Assembly (NCBI RefSeq): GCF_000712055.1
Contig: NZ_JOOA01000001.1
Coordinates: forward strand, 806,001 to 870,000
Source: Ruminococcus sp. HUN007
Lineage (GTDB): Bacteria; Bacillota; Clostridia; Oscillospirales; Ruminococcaceae
Direction of reading: 5' to 3'
Length of the DNA stretch: 64,000 bases
Position 1 is the stretch's first letter; the number at the start of each line of letters is the position of its first letter. The notes beneath the pieces are model-generated. The model was not told the DNA's origin and searched no databases. It saw nothing but the letters and a program-made list of their open reading frames with translations. The translations under genes were made by a program, and so were the position numbers. Positions 42,789-53,000 of the stretch are shown piece by piece.

Positions 42789-43022
42789 TTATTTTGAAGC
42801 AAGAAAAGGTGCTACCGCAGCCTTGAATCCTTCATCGTCAGTATCAGCATTCATGTGTACAGGCTTTTCAAGATCAAGACTGAAAATGCCCATGATCGAC
42901 TTGGCATCAACCACATATTTTCCTGAAACAAGTTCTATACTGAAATCATATTTTGAAACTACGTCAACAAATTTCTTGACTTCTGAAACCCCTGATAAAA
43001 GTACATTTTCTGAATACATCAA
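42789..43022 (-). CDS. HPr-like protein lacking the phosphorylatable histidine
   Basis: 77 residues with the HPr fold pattern. The regulatory serine region is kept (DAKSIMGIFSLDL, compare SIMG..SL of HPr), but the GxHARPA motif around His15 is replaced by SGVSEVKKFVDVV with no histidine. It therefore cannot take the PTS phosphate, but could be phosphorylated at the serine and act like Crh as a CcpA co-regulator. Promoter TTGACT-17-TATGAT at 43167-43195. Confidence 0.8.
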   Translation of the reverse strand: MMYSENVLLSGVSEVKKFVDVVSKYDFSIELVSGKYVVDAKSIMGIFSLDLEKPVHMNADTDDEGFKAAVAPFLASK

Positions 43023-43166
43023 AAATACCCTCCGTATTGTTAATGAAAACCAGTTCCCGACGCAGAAAACAAACGGGTAAATCCCCTTTCATGCATACAG
43101 AAGCAGCGTTTTCTTATTCGGAATGTCTGCTCCGAAACATGTTTTCAGACAGACACTTACTGATAA

Positions 43167-43195
43167 ATCATACACCTTATTTTTATGATAGTCAA
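43167..43195 (-). promoter_or_regulatory. Promoter of the HPr-like gene
   Basis: Minus strand TTGACT (43190-43195), 17-base spacer, TATGAT (43167-43172). Confidence 0.7.
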
Positions 43196-43199
43196 GTCA

Positions 43200-43228
43200 T
43201 TGAATTTTTTTTGTGAGAATAGTATAAT
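43200..43228 (+). promoter_or_regulatory. Promoter of mtaB
   Basis: TTGAAT (43200-43205), 17-base spacer, TATAAT (43223-43228). It lies back-to-back with the HPr-like promoter. Confidence 0.7.
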
Positions 43229-43276
43229 TGAAATATTGTCAATCACAGACTATTATTTAAAAAGGAGACACACTTT

Positions 43277-44599
43277 TTGAAAGTATTTTTCGTTACATTC
43301 GGCTGCAAGGTAAATACCTATGAAACAGGATGCATGGCAAAAACATTTGCCGAAAAAGGATTTACCGTCTCAGATACCGCCGAAGGATCTGATGTTATCG
43401 TCATAAACTCGTGTACAGTAACTTCGGCAAGCGACAAAAAAGTCCGTCAGTCCCTCAGAAAACTGCGGCACGAAAATCCTGATTCGCTGATCATACTGAC
43501 CGGATGCTATCCTCAGGCCTTTGAGGAAGAGGCAAAAAAGATCACCGAAGCAGATATAATAACCGGAACCCGTAACCGTTCTGAAATTGCCGGTCTGGCA
43601 TTAAACGCTCTTTCATCATCAAGCCGCACAAAAGAAGCGTATATCCAGCAGTATACCGGACATGAAGCATTTGAACCGATGTCATATGATTCCAATGAAC
43701 GAAAGACGCGCGGCTTCATCAAGATACAGGACGGATGCAACCAGTTCTGTTCGTACTGCATAATTCCGTTTGCCCGCGGAAGGATCCGTTCAAAACCTCC
43801 GGAGGACATAGCCAGCGAAGTTACCGCCCTTGTAAAAAACGGCTACCAGGAGATCGTTCTTGTAGGTATCAATCTTGCTTTCTACGGCGCAGAAGCCGGA
43901 CTTTCACTCACCGACGCCGTTGAAACAGTCAGCCGTGTGGAAGGTGTGAAACGTATAAGGCTCGGCTCTCTTGAACCTGAGATGATATCCGGCGATGATC
44001 TTCTGAAACTTAAAAACACTGAAAGTTTCTGTCCCCAGTTTCACCTTTCGCTTCAGAGCGGATGCGACAGAACTCTTAAGGCAATGAACAGAAAATACAC
44101 CACCGCAGACTACACAAGACTTGTTTCTTCCATAAGAAACATTTTCCCTGACGCCGCTGTCACAACTGACGTTATGGTCGGTTTTCCGGGCGAAACGGAA
44201 GAAGACTTCGAAGAAAGCATGGAATTTGTAAGAAAGACTGCCTTCAGCAAAATACACGTCTTCCCTTACTCACCGCGTTCCGGCACAAAGGCGGCAGCCA
44301 TGCCTGACCAGATAAACAGCAGCACCAAAAGCGAACGCGCAGCCCGCATGACTGAGCTCGGACATGAACTTGAACGTGAATTTCTCAGGGCACAGGTCGG
44401 CAAAACAGTACCGGTACTGTTTGAAAAAGAAAACTGCACAAGTTTTCACAGGGGATACAGCCCAAATTATACATTAGTTAAAATTAAAAGAGAACCCTCA
44501 ATAAAAAGTTTGCGCAACAGCATTTTTTATGTTAAAATAAAAGAGTCTATGAACGGATTCTGCATCGGCGAAATAATCCCTGCGGAACCGAAAGGGTAA
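43277..44599 (+). CDS. mtaB: tRNA t6A37 methylthiotransferase MtaB
   Basis: 440 residues from a TTG start with AAAGGAGA eight bases upstream. Domain order: UPF0004 with cysteines in FGCKVNTYE, NSCTVTSASD and TGCYPQ; radical SAM with CNQFCSYCIIPFARG; C-terminal TRAM. The FVTFGCKVNTYE opening is typical of MtaB, not MiaB or RimO. It adds a methylthio group to t6A37 of tRNAs reading ANN codons, using two iron-sulphur clusters and SAM. Confidence 0.95.
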   Translation: MKVFFVTFGCKVNTYETGCMAKTFAEKGFTVSDTAEGSDVIVINSCTVTSASDKKVRQSLRKLRHENPDSLIILTGCYPQAFEEEAKKITEADIITGTRNRSEIAGLALNALSSSSRTKEAYIQQYTGHEAFEPMSYDSNERKTRGFIKIQDGCNQFCSYCIIPFARGRIRSKPPEDIASEVTALVKNGYQEIVLVGINLAFYGAEAGLSLTDAVETVSRVEGVKRIRLGSLEPEMISGDDLLKLKNTESFCPQFHLSLQSGCDRTLKAMNRKYTTADYTRLVSSIRNIFPDAAVTTDVMVGFPGETEEDFEESMEFVRKTAFSKIHVFPYSPRSGTKAAAMPDQINSSTKSERAARMTELGHELEREFLRAQVGKTVPVLFEKENCTSFHRGYSPNYTLVKIKREPSIKSLRNSIFYVKIKESMNGFCIGEIIPAEPKG

Positions 44600-44747
44600 A
44601 CGCTTGATCTCTTCATCGTTTACTTTCAGCCGGTCTGCACACGGCAAACGTGATTTGCGGATGTGCAAAGGCAATAAAATAAAATTTCCGCTGCCTGCTG
44701 CGAAGTGACCTGAAAACACAGCCGGATGCGGAGAAATGGAGTTTAAC
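44600..44747 (+). other. mtaB-purL intergenic region
   Basis: Holds a weak hairpin (GTAAACG near 44600 with CGTTTAC near 44625). No purine riboswitch, T-box or PurBox pair was recognised. Confidence 0.4.
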
Positions 44748-47700
44748 ATGTCTGTATTTAGAATCTATGTTGAAAAGAAACCAGAATTTGCAGTAGAAGC
44801 AAAGTCAGTTCTCAGCGATGTAAGAACAGCTCTCAGGCTAAGCTCTCTTGAGAATATCCGTATTCTCAACCGTTACGATGCCGACAAACTTACAAAGGAA
44901 AAGTTTGAATACGCAATTAACACTGTATTCTCAGAACCGGCGGTTGACATTACTTACAGTGAAATGCCGGCTGTTTCAGCTGACGAAAGAGTATTCGCTG
45001 TTGAATATCTTCCGGGTCAGTTCGACCAGAGAGCCGACAGCTGCGAACAGTGTATACAGATCCTTTCCCAGGGCGAAAGATGCAGAGTAAAGAATGCAAG
45101 AGTCTACATTGTAAGCGGAAAGCTTACAGATGCAGAATTCGATAAGCTCAAGGCATACCTCATCAACCCTGTTGAAAGCCGTGAAGCTTCTCTCGATACA
45201 TTCGATACACTCGACGTAAAATACAATATTCCTACTGAAGTAGCCACACTCACAGGATTCACAGGCTACGGTGAAGACGAACTCAGAAAATTCGTTGAAG
45301 GCTACGGCCTCGCAATGGACTACGACGACATCTGCTTCTGTCAGGAATACTTTAAGAACACGGAAAAAAGAGATCCTACAATTACCGAGATCAGAATGAT
45401 CGATACATACTGGTCAGATCACTGCAGACATACAACATTCTCCACAAACATTGAAAATGTTGAAATAGAATCACCTTACATCAGGGAATCATACGAACTT
45501 TACAGAGAACTCAAGAAGGAACTCGGCCGTGAAAACAAGCCGATGACTCTTATGGATCTCGCTACTATAGCTGTAAGAAAGCTTAAGAAGGACGGACTTC
45601 TCGATGACCTCGACGAAAGCGAAGAGATCAACGCATGTTCAGTAAAGATCAAAGTTGACGTTGACGGTAAGGACGAAGACTGGATCCTCATGTTCAAGAA
45701 CGAGACACACAACCACCCTACTGAGATCGAACCTTTCGGCGGTGCGGCAACATGTCTCGGCGGCGCTATCAGAGACCCGCTTTCAGGACGTTCATACGTT
45801 TACCAGGCAATGAGAGTTACAGGGGCTTCAAACCCTCTCGTTCCTGTTGAAGATACTATCAAGGGCAAGCTCCCGCAGAGAAAGATCGTTGTTGGTGCCG
45901 CAAACGGCTACAGCTCATACGGCAACCAGATAGGTCTTGCTACAGGACACGTAACTGAGATCTATCACCCTGGCTACGTTGCAAAGAGAATGGAGATCGG
46001 TGCTGTTATCGGTGCTGCTCCTGCTGAAAACATCAGACGTGAAAGACCTGTTCCGGGCGATGTTGTTATCCTCCTCGGCGGCAAGACAGGACGTGACGGC
46101 TGCGGCGGTGCAACAGGTTCTTCAAAGTCACACACAGCTTCATCACTCGAAAGCTGCGGTGCTGAAGTTCAGAAGGGTAATCCGCCGGAGGAAAGAAAAC
46201 TCCAGAGACTTTTCAGAAACAAAAACGTTACTTCAATGATCAAGCGCTGCAACGACTTCGGTGCAGGCGGTGTATCAGTTGCTATCGGTGAACTTACAGA
46301 CGGTCTTCTCATCGACCTTGACTCAGTACCGAAGAAGTACGACGGCCTTGACGGCACTGAAATTGCAATTTCAGAATCACAGGAAAGAATGGCAGTTGTT
46401 ATCGCTGCTGAAGATACAGAAAAATTCATGGCTGAAGCTGCAAAGGAAAACATCGAGGCTACCAAGGTAGCTGATGTTACAGACGACAGCAGACTCAGAA
46501 TGAACTGGAACGGAAAGACTATCGTAAACCTTTCAAGAGAATTCCTTAACTCAAACGGTGCCGTAAAGCACACTGACGTAAGAGTTACAGAACCGGTTAC
46601 CGGAATAGCTCCTGAATACTCAGACAACGCTGAAGGCTGGACACAGATGATTTCCAACCTCAACGTATGCTCACAGAAGGGTCTCGTTGAAAAATTCGAC
46701 TCAACAATCGGCGCAGGCACTGTTCTTATGCCGTTCGGCGGTGTTTACCAGCTCACACCTTCACAGGCTATGGCTGCTAAAATACCGGTACTTAACGGAG
46801 AAACAACAACAGCTTCGATCATGGGCTGGGGCTATAACCCTGTAATAAGCGAAAAGAGCCCTTATCACGGTGCTGTACTCGCTGTTATCGAATCTATCGC
46901 AAAGGTCGTAGCAGCCGGCGGAAGCAGCAGAAAATGCTGGCTCACTTTCCAGGAATACTTTGAAAGAACACAGAATGATCCGGCAAGATGGGGCAAGCCT
47001 TTCGCAGCACTTCTCGGTGCACTGAAGGCTCAGCTTGAATTCGGATGCGGCGCTATCGGCGGCAAGGATTCAATGTCCGGTACATTCGAAAACATAGACG
47101 TACCTCCTACCCTCGTTTCATTTGCTGTTTCAACTGCAAAGAGCGGTAAGATCGTTTCACCTGAATTCAAAAAGCCAGGCAGCAGCGTAGTACTCATCAC
47201 TCCTAAGTATGATGAAAACGGACTTCCTGATTTCGACAGCGTAAGAAGATGCTTTGAAAAGGTAGAATCCATTGTTGAAGCAGGCCGTGCAAATGCTGTA
47301 TGGACAACTGCAGGCGCAGGTGTTGCTGAAGGTATCGCAAAGATGTGCTTCGGTAACAAGCTCGGCTTCAGATTTACAAAGAAACTTGACGAGGAACAGC
47401 TCTTTGCTCCGTGCTACGGTTCATTCATCGTTGAAATAAACGGTCCTACAAAGGGAAGCGAATCAGTTATCGGTGAAGTAACATCAGAGGCTGTTATCGA
47501 CAATATCGACTACACAGTTTCAGTAGAGTCACTTCTTAATGCCTGGGAGTCAAAGCTTGAACCTGTTTACCCATGCATCATAAAAACTGAAGACACAAAG
47601 CCTGAAGCTTACAGATATGACAGGAAAAATACTGCAAGACCGGCTGTTAAGATCGCAAAGCCAAGAGTTCTCATTCCGGTATTCCCTGGCACAAACTGCG

Positions 47701-48458
47701 AATATGATACTGCAAGAGCTTTTGAAAAGGCAGGCGCAGTTACTGAAACAATCGTAATAAAGAATCTTTCTGCTTCAGCTATCGAAGAGTCAGTAAACGA
47801 AATCGAAAAGGCTATCAGAAACTCACAGATCATCATGATCCCTGGCGGTTTCAGCGGCGGTGACGAGCCTGAAGGAAGCGGTAAGTTCATCACTGCATTC
47901 TTCAGAAATGCAAGAATAAAGGATGCTGTTCACGAACTTCTGAAAAACCGTGACGGTCTCATGCTCGGTATATGCAACGGTTTCCAGGCTCTTATCAAAC
48001 TCGGTCTCGTACCGTTCGGTGAGATCACTGACATGACTGACGAATCTCCTACACTTACATTCAATACTATCGCAAGACACCAGTCTATGATGGTAAGAAC
48101 AAGAATCGCTTCAAACAAGTCTCCATGGCTTGCACGTACAAGTGTTGACCAGATCCACTCCATTGCTATTTCACACGGAGAAGGCCGTTTCGTAGCTCCT
48201 GAAGCACTTATAAAGAAGCTTGCTGAAAACGGACAGATCGCTACACAGTATGTTGACATGAACGGCGACCCTACTATGAATATCAGATTCAATCCGAATA
48301 CATCCATGGCAGCCATTGAAGGTATCACTTCACCTGACGGACGTGTTCTCGGTAAGATGGGTCACAGCGAAAGAAAAGGCACTGACGTCTGCAAAAACGT
48401 TCAGGGTGACAAAGATCAGTTTATCTTCGAAAGCGGCGTAAGCTATTTCGCAGACTGA
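44748..48458 (+). CDS. purL: Phosphoribosylformylglycinamidine synthase (single chain)
   Basis: 1,236 residues counted from the ATG at 44748, chosen because GGAG lies six bases upstream; an ATG at 44736 is too close to its site. Order: PurS-like N-terminus, FGAM-synthase ATP domains (DTYWSDHCRHTTF, FKNETHNHPTEIEPFGGAATCLGG, GGKTGRDGCGGATGSS) and C-terminal class I glutaminase (PGTNCEYDTARAF, GICNGFQALIKLG with the catalytic Cys, a late HGEGRF). Fourth step of purine synthesis. Other pur genes are not in this window. Confidence 0.96.
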   Translation: MSVFRIYVEKKPEFAVEAKSVLSDVRTALRLSSLENIRILNRYDADKLTKEKFEYAINTVFSEPAVDITYSEMPAVSADERVFAVEYLPGQFDQRADSCEQCIQILSQGERCRVKNARVYIVSGKLTDAEFDKLKAYLINPVESREASLDTFDTLDVKYNIPTEVATLTGFTGYGEDELRKFVEGYGLAMDYDDICFCQEYFKNTEKRDPTITEIRMIDTYWSDHCRHTTFSTNIENVEIESPYIRESYELYRELKKELGRENKPMTLMDLATIAVRKLKKDGLLDDLDESEEINACSVKIKVDVDGKDEDWILMFKNETHNHPTEIEPFGGAATCLGGAIRDPLSGRSYVYQAMRVTGASNPLVPVEDTIKGKLPQRKIVVGAANGYSSYGNQIGLATGHVTEIYHPGYVAKRMEIGAVIGAAPAENIRRERPVPGDVVILLGGKTGRDGCGGATGSSKSHTASSLESCGAEVQKGNPPEERKLQRLFRNKNVTSMIKRCNDFGAGGVSVAIGELTDGLLIDLDSVPKKYDGLDGTEIAISESQERMAVVIAAEDTEKFMAEAAKENIEATKVADVTDDSRLRMNWNGKTIVNLSREFLNSNGAVKHTDVRVTEPVTGIAPEYSDNAEGWTQMISNLNVCSQKGLVEKFDSTIGAGTVLMPFGGVYQLTPSQAMAAKIPVLNGETTTASIMGWGYNPVISEKSPYHGAVLAVIESIAKVVAAGGSSRKCWLTFQEYFERTQNDPARWGKPFAALLGALKAQLEFGCGAIGGKDSMSGTFENIDVPPTLVSFAVSTAKSGKIVSPEFKKPGSSVVLITPKYDENGLPDFDSVRRCFEKVESIVEAGRANAVWTTAGAGVAEGIAKMCFGNKLGFRFTKKLDEEQLFAPCYGSFIVEINGPTKGSESVIGEVTSEAVIDNIDYTVSVESLLNAWESKLEPVYPCIIKTEDTKPEAYRYDRKNTARPAVKIAKPRVLIPVFPGTNCEYDTARAFEKAGAVTETIVIKNLSASAIEESVNEIEKAIRNSQIIMIPGGFSGGDEPEGSGKFITAFFRNARIKDAVHELLKNRDGLMLGICNGFQALIKLGLVPFGEITDMTDESPTLTFNTIARHQSMMVRTRIASNKSPWLARTSVDQIHSIAISHGEGRFVAPEALIKKLAENGQIATQYVDMNGDPTMNIRFNPNTSMAAIEGITSPDGRVLGKMGHSERKGTDVCKNVQGDKDQFIFESGVSYFAD

Positions 48459-48483
48459 TACATTATAAATATACAATTACAAA

Positions 48484-48523
48484 CAGAAAGAGCATCTTCC
48501 CGCAAGAGAGGATGCTCTTTCTG
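48484..48523. terminator. Bidirectional terminator purL / SGNH gene
   Basis: CAGAAAGAGCATC (48484-48496) pairs with GATGCTCTTTCTG (48511-48523) between convergent genes. Confidence 0.85.
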
Positions 48524-48542
48524 TCTTATGTCGAAATGAAAA

Positions 48543-48559
48543 ATCAGCGTTTCCTTTAA
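48543..48559. repeat. Half copy of the 61467-61544 element end
   Basis: ATCAGCGTTTCCTTTAA is nearly the inverse complement of TTAAGGAAACGCTGAT at 61467-61482. Possible relic of the same small element. Confidence 0.5.
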
Positions 48560-48580
48560 TTTTTCTGTAGTTGCGGATTA

Positions 48581-49666
48581 TCAGCTCACGCCAAACTCAA
48601 TAAGAATAAAGTCTTTCTTTCTGTCCTTTACCTTGAGTTCAACTGAATGTCTGCCGCGTGTTTCAAAACTGAATACGTTCTTTAAAACGACATTTCCCCA
48701 GCCATAAATGCTTCTTCCCTGCAGTACGGCTTTCTTTTCTCCGTCGATCATTACATCAGCATCGCTGAAACGATCTGTCTTGTCATGTACGTAGGCAGCA
48801 AAAAGTGTCTTGAATTCACCTTCAAATCTGACACTTGCATCATTTGTTCCGGTATACCGGACACCATTGTTGAAATACTCGCCGTATTCCGGACAGGATA
48901 TTTCCTCAAACCCCTTTTTCCTGATCATTGCATCATCTGTACTGAAAGTATGGTAGTCAGCATAATCAAGGGAATAAAGAGCTTCCGGAAGAACGTATTC
49001 CGTATCTTCAGTTTTGTCAGCTGCCTCCTTCAGTGCCTTGGTTACGCAGTCAGCAATAAAGCGGTGTCCCCATGTATTAGGATGAATGACATCATCGGAA
49101 TATACTGACCAGTCAAACCCTTCATCCAGCAGCTGCTTGATAGAATCTGCCACACTTACCGATAAAAGATCATAGTGCGAACCGATCATTTTCATATATC
49201 CCTGACATGTGTAAAGCGATTTGTTAATAAGGAAAATCAGCACTACCGCCGGTTCTGACGGAAGAGCAAGTATGCGTTCAACAAGACTTTCATAGGAAAC
49301 TATGTGGTCGTGACCGCATTCATTATTAACCGCATATTCAATAAATACTATATCGGGATCTGCTTCAGTGATTACTTTATCGGTAATGGATAAACCAATA
49401 AAGGAATTTGCACTTTCGGTAGATAGATTTGTGACACTGAAAGTTTTATCCGGATACTCGCTGCGGAAAAATTCAGCTACATGATCCGTGTAATTTTTTT
49501 CAAGATACTGTTTTCCATCCCAACCCTTCGTGACGGAACCGCCGGCAAATGCAAGATTCACATTTTTTTTGCCGAGTGCCCTGCGGAGTCTGAGACTGTT
49601 GCCGACGTTGTACAGAGAACTGCTTATAGCGTTCACGCAGTCAATATTCTTGTTCATTAAGACCAC
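48581..49666 (-). CDS. SGNH/GDSL-family hydrolase (probable carbohydrate esterase)
   Basis: 361 residues. Block I serine region NLAFAGGSVTKGW, a block III-like FIEYAVNNE, and the C-terminal Asp-His pair in DDVIHPNTWGHRFI define the SGNH fold (about 30-215). A beta-rich domain follows (about 225-361, ending ..RHSVELKVKDRKKDFILIEFG), perhaps a carbohydrate-binding part. No signal peptide, so it acts in the cytosol, possibly removing acetyl or other acyl groups from imported xylo-oligosaccharides, consistent with the xylanase genes next door. An A8 tract in the coding strand (…LGKKNV…) is in frame here. Confidence 0.8.
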   Translation of the reverse strand: MVLMNKNIDCVNAISSSLYNVGNSLRLRRALGKKNVNLAFAGGSVTKGWDGKQYLEKNYTDHVAEFFRSEYPDKTFSVTNLSTESANSFIGLSITDKVITEADPDIVFIEYAVNNECGHDHIVSYESLVERILALPSEPAVVLIFLINKSLYTCQGYMKMIGSHYDLLSVSVADSIKQLLDEGFDWSVYSDDVIHPNTWGHRFIADCVTKALKEAADKTEDTEYVLPEALYSLDYADYHTFSTDDAMIRKKGFEEISCPEYGEYFNNGVRYTGTNDASVRFEGEFKTLFAAYVHDKTDRFSDADVMIDGEKKAVLQGRSIYGWGNVVLKNVFSFETRGRHSVELKVKDRKKDFILIEFGVS

Positions 49667-50029
49667 TCCGTTGCAATAATATCAATGATCATTATTTTAT
49701 CTGACCATATTTCTGTTATTATAATATCACATTAGCAGGAATATTTCAATCAGATATTTCAGGATATTGTAACTATATAATACTCAAAGCATATATTTGA
49801 GGTATAAAAATATTGATATATGAGTTATACCAGATATCATATCATAAAAGGAATTAAATTACAGTGTCAAACTTATGCCATATCTGTGCAACATATTCGT
49901 CATATTATTTTGTGCAGAACATCAGATCGTAAACTGAATTTACAGTATTTAATCTATGAATTTTCGGCGTAACACTTTTGACATAACACAGGCACACTTT
50001 AAACACTAAAAAGACAAAATTGTATAAAC
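49667..50029 (+). promoter_or_regulatory. Upstream region of xylanase gene 1
   Basis: AT-rich, no gene. It carries two motifs that recur before all three xylanase genes: ATATATGAGTTATACC-like at 49813-49833 and TGTGCA preceded by a T-run at 49905-49916, at about -265 and -170 from the start codon. They may be regulator sites. Confidence 0.5.
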
Positions 50030-50057
50030 TTGACATTATTCTGATATGTGCTAAAAT
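50030..50057 (+). promoter_or_regulatory. Promoter of xylanase gene 1
   Basis: TTGACA (50030-50035), 16-base spacer, TAAAAT (50052-50057), 23 bases before the ATG; AGAGGTGAT ribosome site. Confidence 0.8.
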
Positions 50058-50080
50058 GATCATGAAAGAGGTGATACAGA

Positions 50081-53000
50081 ATGAACCACAAAAAAGTTTT
50101 AAGCGGTTTCATCGCATTATCAATGGCAATTTCAGTCGCAGCTCCGGCTGAACTGATCAGCTTATCGGACGTCCTTACAGTTAAGGCAGCTGATCAGGCC
50201 GGACAGAAATTCACTGTAGGCAACGGTCAGAATCAGCACAAGGCCGACAATGTTGACGGCTACAGCTACGAGATCTGGCTTGACAACACAGGCGGAAGCG
50301 GTTCAATGACACTTGGAAGCGGCGGTACATTCAGCACAGAATGGAGCGCTCAGGTTTCAAGCGGTAACTTCCTTGCACGCCGAGGCAGAAACTATGACGC
50401 TACAAAGAAAGCTACCGAATACGGTCCTATCGTAATGGACTACGCTGCTGACTATTCAGCAAGCTCACAGGGTAACTCAAGACTCTGCGTATACGGCTGG
50501 ATGAAGAATCCTCTCGTTGAATACTACATCATCGAAGACTGGGTAAACTGGTGCCCGAAACCAAACGGTGCAAGCAAAACAGTTACGATCGACGGTGCTG
50601 AATACGAGATCTTCCAGCTCGACCACACAGGTCCTACTATCCTTGGTACAACAGAAACATTCAAGCAGTACTTCAGCGTTCGTAAGTCAAAGAGAACATC
50701 AGGTACTATTACTGTTTCAGATCATTTCAAGGCATGGGCAGACGCAGGCTGGAACATCGGTAACCTTACAGAAGTTGCTCTCAACGTTGAAGGATGGGAA
50801 AGCAGCGGTAAAGCTAACGTAACAAAGCTTTCTATCGGTACAGGCAGCGGTGGAAGCAGCAATACTCAGCAGGCACCGCAGCAGAATCCGGGACAGAATC
50901 CGCAGCAGGACACACAGCAGAACCCTTGGGGCGGCGGGGATCCGAACCAGCAGAACCCTTGGGGTGGTCAGATGCCTTGGGGTGACCAGAACCCTAACGG
51001 CGGCGGAGATCCGAACCAGCAGAATCCATGGGGCGGTCAGATGCCTTGGGGTGACCAGAACCCTAACGGCGGCGGAGATCCGAACCAGCAGAATCCATGG
51101 GGTGGTCAGATGCCTTGGGGCGACCAGAACCCGGTAGCTGCACAGGATCCGAACCAGCAAAACCCTTGGGGCGGCCAGATGCCTTGGGGCGATCAGAACC
51201 CTAACGGCGGTCAGGCACCGCAGGGTCAGCAGAATTCCGGACAGACCGCTGCAGCAGATTTCACCTTCGGTGATATCAATGACGACACAAAGATCGACAT
51301 TACAGACCTTTCACTCCTTGCTGTTCATCTGATCGACAAGACTAATTTCACAGATAAGCAGAAACTGTCTGCTGACGTTGCATATAACGGAAGCATTGAA
51401 CTTGCTGACCTTGCAACACTCAGACAGTTCATATCAAAGGTTATTACAAAACTCGGTGAAGGTTATACAGCACCTGCAAATCAGCCTTCTTCACAGCAGC
51501 AGCCTCAGCAGAATCCGGGACAGCAGCAGCCTCAGCAAAATCCTGAACAGCAGAATCCATGGGGCAGTCAGATGCCTTGGGGCGACCAGAACCCTAACGG
51601 CGGCGGAGATCCGAACCAGCAGAATCCTTGGGGCGGCCAGATGCCTTGGGGTGACCAGAATCCTAACGGCGGTCAGGCACCACAGGGACAGCAGCCTCAG
51701 ACACAGCAGCCGGGACAGGGCAGCTTCACTGCAAACGGACAGAAGTTCAGCGTAGGCAACGGCCAGAATCAGCACAAGAATGACAACGTTGACGGCTACA
51801 GCTACGAGATCTGGCTTGACAACACAGGCGGAAGCGGTTCTATGACACTCGGCAGCGGCGGTACATTCAGCACAGAATGGAGTGCTCAGGTTTCAAGCGG
51901 TAACTTCCTTGCACGCCGAGGCAGAAACTACGATGCTACAAAGAAGGCTACAGAATATGGTCCGATCGTAATGGACTATGCAGCTGACTATTCAGCAAGC
52001 TCACAGGGTAACTCAAGACTCTGCGTATACGGCTGGATGAAGAATCCTCTCGTTGAATACTACATCATCGAGGACTGGGTAAACTGGTGCCCGAAACCAA
52101 ACGGTGCAAGCAAAACAGTTACGATCGACGGTGCTGAATACGAGATCTTCCAGCTCGACCACACAGGTCCTACTATCCTTGGTACAACAGAAACATTCAA
52201 GCAGTACTTCAGTGTCCGCAAGTCAAAGAGAACATCAGGTACCATCACAGTATCAGATCACTTCAAGGCATGGGCAGCTGCAGGCTGGAACATAGGTAAC
52301 CTTACAGAAGTTGCTCTCAACGTTGAAGGATGGGAAAGCAGCGGTAAGGCTAACGTAACAAAGCTTACTATCGGTACAGGCAGCGGTGAAAGCAGCAATA
52401 CTCAGCAGGCTCCGCAGCAGAACCCTGGACAGAATCCGGGACAGAATCCATGGGGCGGCCAGATGCCATGGGGCGGCGACCAGAATCCTAACGGCGGTCA
52501 GAATCCTGGAGAACAGCAGGTACCTCAGCAGACAGCCAAGTCCACAGGTTCAAAAGGTAAGGTTCAGAACGGTGTATGGACATCAGATGCTGATGTTTCA
52601 TGGATCGATGCTTCAAAGCCAATGGTTGCTATCGCATTTGATGACGGCCCGATTGCTAACTCACAGAATCCTGGCAGAATCCACAAGGCTCTTACTCAGA
52701 ACGGCTTCCACGCAACATTCTTCTACTGGGGCGAAAGAATTGCCGGCAACGAGCAGGAAATCAAAAATGCTTTCAATGCAGGTTTCGAAGTAGCTAACCA
52801 CAGCTGGACTCATCCGAACCTCACGGGACAGGGTGACAAGGGCAAGAGCGAATATCAGAGATGCAAACAGGCTCTCGATGCTATCATCGGCGGCGACAAT
52901 GATTACCTCTTAAGACCTCCTTACCTTAACTTTGATTCAGGCGTAGGTCAGGCAGTAGGTGTTCCTTGTCCGAACTGCGGTCTTGACACAAAGGACTGGG

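Noticed and set aside
44600..44747. Purine riboswitch before purL
   Set aside because: No three-way-junction core was recognised, and the gap is short with only a weak hairpin.
50568..52295. Long open frames in the other five frames over the xylanase genes, for example plus-strand Ser/Gln-rich and minus-strand Arg/Leu-rich ones
   Set aside because: They mirror the repeated codon pattern of the true frame (linkers and GH11), have no ribosome sites and recur identically in each paralogue.
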